A program made the translations under genes and the position numbers. This document shows, in pieces, positions 58,810-64,000 of a DNA stretch of 64,000 nucleotides. The stretch spans positions 6,049,501-6,113,500 of the forward strand of contig CAXIWW010000817.1 of the NCBI GenBank assembly GCA_964036315.1. Reading direction: 5' to 3'. Every line of letters begins with the position of its first letter. The stretch's first letter is position 1. This stretch comes from Acanthosepion esculentum (lineage: Eukaryota > Mollusca > Cephalopoda > Sepiida > Sepiidae). A model generated the notes under the pieces. The model had not been told where the DNA came from. It saw only the letters and a list, made by a program, of their open reading frames with translations, and ran no database searches.

Positions 58810-58876
58810 GCCAACAGCACCACAGTGCCAACTAGTCCTAGGTATGACTATAAACTACATCTGACAGCAAGGCTTC
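58810..58876 (-). repeat. Truncated satellite A module at the A/B junction
   Basis: Reads CACCACAGTGCCAAC, ACTAGTCCTAGG, TATGACTATAAACTAC, CTGACAGCAAGGCTTC and stops. In every complete inverted module GGCTTC is followed by TGATCAC. Here it is followed by satellite B (GGGACTTACTGGGA). About 100 bp of the module, including the TATA/CATG core and T-run, are missing. Confidence 0.93.
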
Positions 58877-59279
58877 GGGACTTACTGGGACCGGGGGTGG
58901 TCTGCGTGGGTCTTTCTGGGACTGTCTCCTAGGGGGGGGTTCGTTTGCGTTGGACTTTCTGGGACTGTCTACTGCGTGGGGGGTCGTCTGCATGGGACTT
59001 TCTGGGACTGGGGGTAGTCTCCGTGGGACTTTCTGGGACTGGCTCCTGGGTGGAGGGGATCGTCTGCGTGGGACTTGCTGGGACTGGGGGTCGTCTGCGT
59101 GGGACTTTCTGGGACTGTCTCCTGGGTGGGGAGTCGTCTGCCTGGGACTTTCTGGGACTGTCTCCTTGGTGGGTGTTCATCTGCGTGGGATATTCTGGGA
59201 CTGGGGGCTGTCTGCGTGGGACATTCTTGGACTGGGGGTCGTCTGCGTGGGACTTTCTGGGACTGTCTCCTGGGTGGGT

Positions 59280-59880
59280 GCTCGTCTGCGTGGGACTTTC
59301 TTGGACTGTCTCCTGGGTGGGTGTTCGTCTGCGTGGGACTTTCTGTGATTGAGGGTCGTCTGCGTGGGATATCTGGGTCTGTCTCCTGGGTGGGGGCTCG
59401 TCTGCATGGGAGTTTCTGGGACTGGGTGTCGTCTGCGTGGGACTTTCTCGGATTGTCTCCTGGGTGTGGGGTCGTCTGCGTGGGACTTTCTGGGACTGGG
59501 TGTCGTCTTCGTGGGTCTTTCTGGGACTCTCTCCTGGGTGGGGTGTCGTCTGCGTGGGAGTTTCTCGGACTGGGGGTCGTCTGCGTGGGACTTTCTGGGA
59601 CTGGGGGTCGTCTGCGTGGGACTTTCTGGGACTGGAGGTAGTCTGCGTGGGAGTTTCTTGGACTGTCACCTGGGTTGGGTGGTCGTCTGCGTGGGACTTG
59701 CTGGGACTGGGGGTCGTCTGCGTGGGACTTTCTGGGACTGTCTCCTGTCTGGGGGGTAGTCTTCGTGGGACTTTCTGGGACTAGGGGGTTGTCTGCGGGG
59801 GACTTTCTGGGATTGGGAGTCGTCAGTGTGGGGCTTTCTGGGACTGGGGGTCGTCTACGTGGGACTTTCTGGGACTGTCT
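59280..59880 (+). repeat. Satellite B higher-order repeat, copy 1 (offset about 1,065 bp)
   Basis: An ordered series of diagnostic variant units: GGATATCTGGGTCTG at 59,367, TCTGCATGGGAGTTTC near 59,402, GGATTGTCTCCTGGGTGTGG near 59,451, GTCACCTGGG at 59,665, TCTCCTGTCTGGGG near 59,740, and ACTAGGGGG followed by CTGCGGGGGAC near 59,781. The same series, in the same order, follows 1,065-1,066 bp downstream. Confidence 0.85.
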
Positions 59881-60344
59881 CCTGGATGGGGGGTCATCTG
59901 CGTGGGACTTTCTGGGATTTTCTCCTTGGTGGGGGGGTCGTCTGCGTGGGACTTTCTGGGACTGGGTGTCGTCTGCGTGGGACTATCTGGGACTGTCTCC
60001 TGGGTGGGTGTCGTCTGCGTGGGATTTTCTGGGACTGGATTCGTCTGTTTGGGCTTTCTGGTACTGTCTCCTTGGTGGGTGTTCTTGTGCGAGAGATTTT
60101 CTGGGACTGGGGGTCGTCTGCGTGGGACTTTCTGGGATTGTCTCCTGGGTGTGGGGTCGTCTGCGTGGGACTTTCTGTGACTGTCTCCTTGGTGGGTGTT
60201 CATCTGCGTGGGATTTTCTGGGACTGGCGGTCGTCTGCGTGGGACTTGCTGGGACTGTCTCCTGTCTGGGGGTCGTCAGCGTGGGACTTTCTTGGACTGG
60301 GTGTAGTCTGCGTGGGACTTTCTGTGACTGTCTCATGGGTGGGG

Positions 60345-60945
60345 GCTCGTCTGCGTGGGACTTTCTTGGACTGTCACCTGGGTGGGTGTTCGTCTGCCTG
60401 GGACTTTCCGTGACTGGGGGTCGTCTGCGTGGGATATCTGGGTCTGTCTCCTGGGTGGGAGGGTCGTCTGCATGGGAGTTTCTGGGACTGGGTGTCGTCT
60501 GCGTGGGACTTTCTGGGATTATCTCCTGGGTGTGGGGTCGTCTGCGTGGCACTTTCTGGGACTGGGGGTCGTCTGCGTGGGTCTTTCTTGGACTCTCTCC
60601 TGGGTGGAGGGTCGTCTGCGTGGGAGTTTCTGGGACTGGAGGTCTTCTGCGTGGGACTTTCGGGGACTGGGGGTCGTCTGCGTGGGACTTTCTGGGACTG
60701 GAGGTAGTTAGCGTGGGTATTTCTGGGACTGTCACCTGGGTGGGGTGGTCGACTGCGTGGGACTTACTGGGCTGGGGGTCGTCTGCGTGGGACTTTCTGG
60801 GACTGTCTCCTGTCTGGGGGATCGTCTTTGTGGGACTTTCTGGGACTAGGGGGTCGTCTGCGGGGGACATTCTGGGACTGGGGGTCGTCTTCCTGGTACT
60901 TTCTGGGACTGTGGGTCGTCTGCGTGGGACTTTCTCGGACTGCTG
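60345..60945 (+). repeat. Satellite B higher-order repeat, copy 2
   Basis: The same variant series as copy 1: GGATATCTGGGTCTG at 60,432, GTCACCTGGG at 60,731, TCTCCTGTCTGGGG near 60,808, and ACTAGGGGG followed by CTGCGGGGGAC near 60,844. The distance from the first to the second marker is 298 bp in copy 1 and 299 bp here. Confidence 0.85.
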
Positions 60946-61960
60946 TTCGTCTGCGTGGGACTTTCTGGGATTGGGGGTCGTCTGCGTGGGTCTTTCTGGG
61001 ACTGTCTCCTGGGTGGGGGACGTCTGCGTGGGACTTTCTGGGACTGGGGTTCGTCTGCGTGGGACTCTCTGGTACTGGGGTCAGTCTGCGTGGGACTTTT
61101 TGGCAGTGGGGGTCGTCTGCGTTGGACTTTCTGGGACTGTCTCCTGGGTGGCGGTTCGTCTGCGTGGGATTTTCTGGGAGTGGAGGTCGTCTGCGTGGGA
61201 ATTTCTGGGACTGTCTCCTTGGTAGGGTGTCGTCTGCGTGGGACTTCTGGGACTGGGGGTCCTGTGCGTGGGACTTTCTGGGACTGGGGGTCGTCTGCGT
61301 GGGACTTTCTGGGAGTGTCTCCTGGTTGGGGGGTCGTCTGCGTGGGACTTTCTGTTACTGGGGTACGTCTGCGTGAGTCATTCTGGGACTGTCTCCTGGG
61401 TGGGGGGTCGTCTTCGTGGGACTTTCTGGAACTGTGGGTCGTCTGCGTGGGACTTCTGGGACTGGGGGTCCTGTGCGTGGGACTTTCTGGGACTGGGGAT
61501 CGTATGCGTGGGACTTTCTGGTACTGGGGGTCGTCTGCATGGGACTTTCTGGGACTGGGGTTCGTCTGCGTGGGTCTTTCTGGGACTGTCTCTTGGGTGG
61601 GGAGTTGTCTGCGTGGGACTTTCTGGGACTGGGGGTCGTCTGCGTGGGACATTCTTGGACTGGGGGCCGTCTACGTGGGACTTTCTCCTAGTGGGGGTCG
61701 TCTGCGTGGGACTTTCTTGGACTGTCTCCTGGGTGGGGGGTCGTCTGCGTGGGACTTTCTGGGACTGTTGGTCGTCTGCGTGGGAATTTCTTGGACCCTC
61801 TCCTGGGTGGCGGGTCGTCTGCGTGGGACTTTCTGGGACAGTCTCCTGTGTGGGGTCCTCTGCGTGGGATTTTCTGGTACTGGGGTCGTGTGCGTGGGAC
61901 TTGCTGGGACTGTCTCCTGTATTGGGGTCGTCTGCGTGGGACTTTCTTGGACTGGGGGTC

Positions 61961-62108
61961 GTATGCGTGGGACTTTCTGGGACTGTCTCCTGGGTGGGGG
62001 CTCGTCTGCGTGGGACTTTCTTGGACTGGGGGTCGTATGCGTGGGACTTTCTGGGACTGTCTCCTGGGTGGGGGCTCGTCTGCGTGGGACTTTCTTGGAC
62101 TGTCTCCT
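61961..62108 (+). repeat. Perfect-looking 74-bp dimer repeat in satellite B
   Basis: The variant GTATGCGTGGG occurs at 61,961 and 62,035. The 74 bp between the two starts are one 31-bp and one 43-bp unit, and the second copy repeats the first through GGGGGCTCG and TTTCTTGGACTG. This shows that the 31+43 pair can be copied as one block. Confidence 0.85.
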
Positions 62109-62129
62109 GGGTGTGGGTTCGTCTGCGTG

Positions 62130-62500
62130 GGATATCTGGGTCTGTCTCCTGGGTGGGGGGTCTTCTGCATGGGAGTTTCTGGGACTGGGTGTCGTCTGCG
62201 TGGCTCTTTCTGGGACTCTCTCCTGGCTGGGGGGTCGTCATCGTGGGAGTTTCTGGGACTGTGGGCGGTCTCCGTGAGACTTTCTGGGACTGGGGGTCGT
62301 CTGCGTGGGACTTTCTGGGACGGGAGGTAGTCTGCGTGGGACTTTCTTGGAATGTCACCTGGGTGGGGTGGTCGTCAGCGTGGGACTTGTTGGGACTGGG
62401 GGTCGTCTGCGTGGGACTTTCTGGGACTGTCTCCTGTCTGGGGTGTCGTCTTCGTGGGACTTTCTGGGATTAGGGGGTCGTCTGCGGGGGACTTTCTGGG
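62130..62500 (+). repeat. Satellite B higher-order repeat, copy 3 (shortened)
   Basis: GGATATCTGGGTCTG at 62,130, GTCACCTGGG at 62,354, TCTCCTGTCTGGGG near 62,430, and ATTAGGGGG followed by CTGCGGGGGAC near 62,468. The first two markers are only 224 bp apart, about 74 bp less than in copies 1 and 2. That is the length of one 31+43 dimer, consistent with loss of a dimer. Confidence 0.82.
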
Positions 62501-62584
62501 ACTGGAGGTCGTCTCCGTGGGACTTTCTGATACTGGGGGTCGTCTGCGTGGGACTTTCTGGGACTGGGTGTCGTCTGCGTGGGA

Positions 62585-62815
62585 CTTTCTGGGACTGTCT
62601 CCTGGGTGGTGGTCGTCTGCGTGGGACTTTCTGGGACTGAAGCTCGTCTGCGTCGGACTTTCTCGGACTGTCTCCTTGGTGGGGGGTAGTCTGCATGGCA
62701 CTTTCTGGGACTGTCTCCTGGGTGGTGGTCGTCTGCGTGGGACTTTCTGGGACTGAAGTTCGTCTGCGTCGGACTTTCTGGGACTGTCTCCTTGGTGGGG
62801 GGTAGTCTGCGTGGG
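62585..62815 (+). repeat. 116-bp tandem duplication in satellite B
   Basis: The series GGGTGGTGGTCGTC, GGGACTGAAGCTCG, TGCGTCGGAC, TCTCCTTGGTGGGGGG and TAGTCTGC occurs twice, with GACTGAAG at about 62,636 and 62,752 (offset 116 bp). Copy 2 has GAAGTTCG and TTTCTGGG where copy 1 has GAAGCTCG and TTTCTCGG. Confidence 0.85.
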
Positions 62816-62854
62816 ACTTGCTGGGACACTCTCCTGTCTGGGAGTCGTCTGCGT

Positions 62855-62888
62855 GGGACTTTCTGGGACTGTCTCCTGGGTGGGGGGG
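62855..62888 (+). other. Potential G-quadruplex tract in satellite B
   Basis: G-runs at 62,855-62,857, 62,865-62,867, 62,878-62,880 and 62,882-62,888 are separated by 7, 10 and 1 bases. The 31-bp units give three nearby G-runs (GGG, 7 bases, GGG, 3 bases, GGGGG) and the 43-bp units four. With the strict 7-base loop rule most units fall short, but with longer loops allowed nearly every 43-bp unit qualifies. All G-runs lie on the plus strand. Folding is inferred from spacing only. Confidence 0.5.
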
Positions 62889-62964
62889 TCGTCTGCGTGG
62901 GATATCTAGGACTGTCTCCTGGGTGGTGTGTCTTCTGCATGGGACTTTCTGGGACTGGGGGTTG

Positions 62965-63260
62965 TCTGCATGGGTCTTTCTGGTACAGTCTCCTGCGTGC
63001 GGTGTCGTCTGCGTGGGATTTTGTGGGATTGGGGGTCGTCTGCGTGGGACTTTATGGGACTGGGGGTCGTCTGCGTGGGTCATTCTGGGACTCTCTCCTG
63101 GGTGGGGGGTCGTCTGCGTGGGACATTTTGGGACTGTTTCCTGGGTGGGGACTCGTCTGCGTGGGACTTTATGGGACAGGGGGTCGTCTGCGTGGGTCTT
63201 TCTGGGACAGTCTCCTGGGTGCGGTTTCGTCTGCGTGGGACTTTGTGGGACTGGTGGTCT
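62965..63260 (+). repeat. 222-bp-offset duplicate in satellite B
   Basis: TGGGTCTTTCTGG, ACAGTCTCCTG and GTGCGG (62,997) recur with GTGCGG at 63,219, followed in both by TTTTGTGGGA or CTTTGTGGGA variant units. Variants such as TTTATGGGAC cluster only in this part of the array, suggesting local amplification. Confidence 0.75.
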
Positions 63261-64000
63261 TCTGCGTGGGACTTTCTGGGACTGTCTCCTGGGTGGGGGT
63301 CGTCATTTTGGGACTTTCTGGGACTGTCTCCTGGGTGGGGGTCGTCTGCGTGGGACTTTCTGGGATTGTCTCATGGCTGGGGGTCGTCTGCATGGGACTT
63401 CCTAGGACTGGGGGTCGTCTGCGTGGGACTAACTGGGACTGTCTCCTGGGTGGGGGGTCGTCTGCGTGGGACTTTCTGGGTCCGTCTCCTGGGTGGGTGT
63501 TCGTCTGCGTGGGATTTTCTGGGACTGGGGGTCGTCTGCGTGGGACTTGCTGGGACACTCTCCTGTCTGGGGGTCGTCTGCGTGGGACTTTCTGGGACTG
63601 GCTCCTGGGTGGGGATCATCTGCGTGGGTCTTTCTTGAACTGGGGGTCTTCTGCGTGGGACTTTCTGGGAGTGTCTCCTGGGTGGGTGTCGTCTGTTTGG
63701 GACTTTCTGGGACAGTCTCCTGGGTGGGGGTCGTCTGCGTGGGACTTTCTGGGACTGTCTCCTGACTGGGGTCGTCTGCATGGGACTTCCTAGGACTGGG
63801 GGTCGTCTGCGTGGGACTTTCTGGGACTGGGGGTCGTCTGCTTCGGACTTTCTGGGATTGTCTCCTGGGTGTGTGGTCGTCTGCGTGGGACTTTCTGGGA
63901 CTGTCTCCTGGGTGGGGGTCGTCTGCGTGGGATTTTGTTGGACTGTCTCCTGGGTGGAAGGTTGTCTGCGTGGGATATCTGGGACAGTCTCCTTGGTGGG

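Larger units (their letters stand above)
55251..58876 (-). repeat. Satellite A, inverted segment (10 complete modules)
   Basis: Reverse-complement array with modules (G of CATG) at 55600, 55865, 56195, 56480, 56920, 57182, 57511, 57775, 58102 and 58692. The spacings (265, 330, 285, 440, 262, 329, 264, 327 and 590 bp) follow the same 22-bp ladder as the forward block. The plus strand is A-rich here, reversing the composition bias of the first 55 kb. Individual variants (GCGTACAACACTAG near 56,211, GTAAAAAATACATG near 57,169, GCGGACAGCACC near 57,791) give no obvious sister unit in the forward array by eye. Confidence 0.95.
58877..64000 (+). repeat. Satellite B, G-rich 31/43-bp array
   Basis: Continuous to the window end, about 5.1 kb. 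Two unit lengths are interspersed: 31 bp (CTGCGTGGGACTTTCTGGGA then CTGGGGGTCGT) and 42-43 bp, which has an additional TCTCCTGGGTGG segment before GGGGTCGT. Example: unit starts at 59,095 and 59,138 are 43 bp apart, and at 59,581 and 59,612 are 31 bp apart. Each unit normally has two CpG sites (GTCGTCTGCG). Satellite B shares no words longer than a few bases with satellite A. Family name and host are unknown. Long frames in both strands reflect unit lengths of 1 modulo 3 with no in-phase stops. Confidence 0.96.

Noticed and set aside
1..58876. CRISPR array (short direct repeats at regular spacing)
   Set aside because: The 22-mers are head to tail without unique spacers, and the longer module is itself repeated. 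No cas-like gene is present and the context is eukaryotic satellite.
1..58876. Helitron/MITE origin (element with internal minisatellite amplified in tandem)
   Set aside because: The module-plus-minisatellite layout would fit, but I found no terminal inverted repeats, no CTRR-hairpin end and no single dispersed copy in the window to define element ends. It remains a possibility outside this evidence.
58870..58895. CENP-B box-like sequence at the A/B junction (CTTCGGGACTTACTGGGA)
   Set aside because: The NTTCGNNNNANNCGGGN pattern requires A at position 10 and CGGG at 13-16. Here position 10 is T and CGGG is not in register. The similar CTTCGGACTTTCTGGGA at about 63,841 fails in the same way.
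59675..61225. 516-codon open frame in satellite B with WDWGSSAWDFLGL-type repeats
   Set aside because: The sequence is a 31/43-bp tandem repeat with open frames on several phases of both strands at once. Repeat lengths of 1 modulo 3 produce this automatically. No conserved start context, domain, intron signal or codon bias was seen.
61378..62358. 326-codon minus-strand frame with SPTQTTPSPRKSHADDP-type repeats resembling a low-complexity proline/serine-rich protein
   Set aside because: It is the complement of the same satellite B units and overlaps the equally long plus-strand frames. It is an arithmetic artefact.
58877..64000. Telomeric or subtelomeric repeat because of G-richness
   Set aside because: No TTAGGG, TTTAGGG or TTAGG tracts are seen. 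The G-rich unit is 31-43 bp long and is a satellite.
1..64000. tRNA, rRNA, snRNA, riboswitch or origin sequences
   Set aside because: No tRNA-like arms, rRNA core words or other RNA signatures could be picked out between the repeats; every stretch is accounted for by satellite A or B.

Overview
The whole 64 kb is tandem-repeat (satellite) DNA. I can support no protein-coding gene, no structural RNA gene, no mobile-element gene and no unique single-copy sequence. Repeat arrays of this size and layering, with CpG-decay patterns, point to a eukaryotic nuclear genome, probably heterochromatin (centromeric, pericentromeric, subtelomeric or sex-linked; the sequence alone cannot say which). I do not recognise either family by name and cannot assign a species.

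Layout. (1) Positions 1-55,250 hold 'satellite A' in forward orientation. Its composite unit is a conserved module of about 168 bp (ACTGGTGTTGTTCGCAAG, then TATATAAACATG, a run of 7-16 T, GTGGGGGGTCAC, TGATCAG, CCTAGGACTAGT) followed by a variable array of a 22-bp minisatellite (CTGTTGGCAC then TTTTGCTATCAG). I located 154 complete modules here. Distances between modules run from 221 to 792 bp and mostly fall on a ladder with 22-bp steps, so units differ chiefly in minisatellite copy number (about 2 to 28). (2) Positions 55,251-58,876 hold the same satellite inverted (10 complete modules plus one truncated). The switch lies at a perfect 12-bp palindrome, with no foreign DNA between the arms. 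(3) At 58,876/58,877 satellite A stops mid-module and a different, G-rich and CpG-rich 'satellite B' begins, running to the window end. It alternates 31-bp and 42/43-bp units sharing CTGCGTGGGACTTTCTGGGA.

On top of the basic units lie multi-unit duplications with exact offsets: 2,527, 792, about 3,860-4,160, 943, 884, 1,309, 922, 2,272/1,987, 2,018, 922 and 1,447 bp in satellite A, and about 1,065, 74, 116 and 222 bp in satellite B. Some copies differ by exactly one 22-mer, by one 8+22-bp block, or by one whole unit, which is the footprint expected of unequal exchange or slippage.

The long open frames in all three plus-strand frames (and some minus frames) are arithmetic artefacts. Repeat lengths of 22, 31 and 43 bp are all 1 modulo 3 and the consensus words lack stop codons, so each array reads open in every frame as 22- or 31-residue peptide repeats. 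They should not be annotated as proteins.

All comparisons were made by eye. Module positions quoted below are those of the C of the CATG that follows TATATAAA (on the minus strand, its complementary G).
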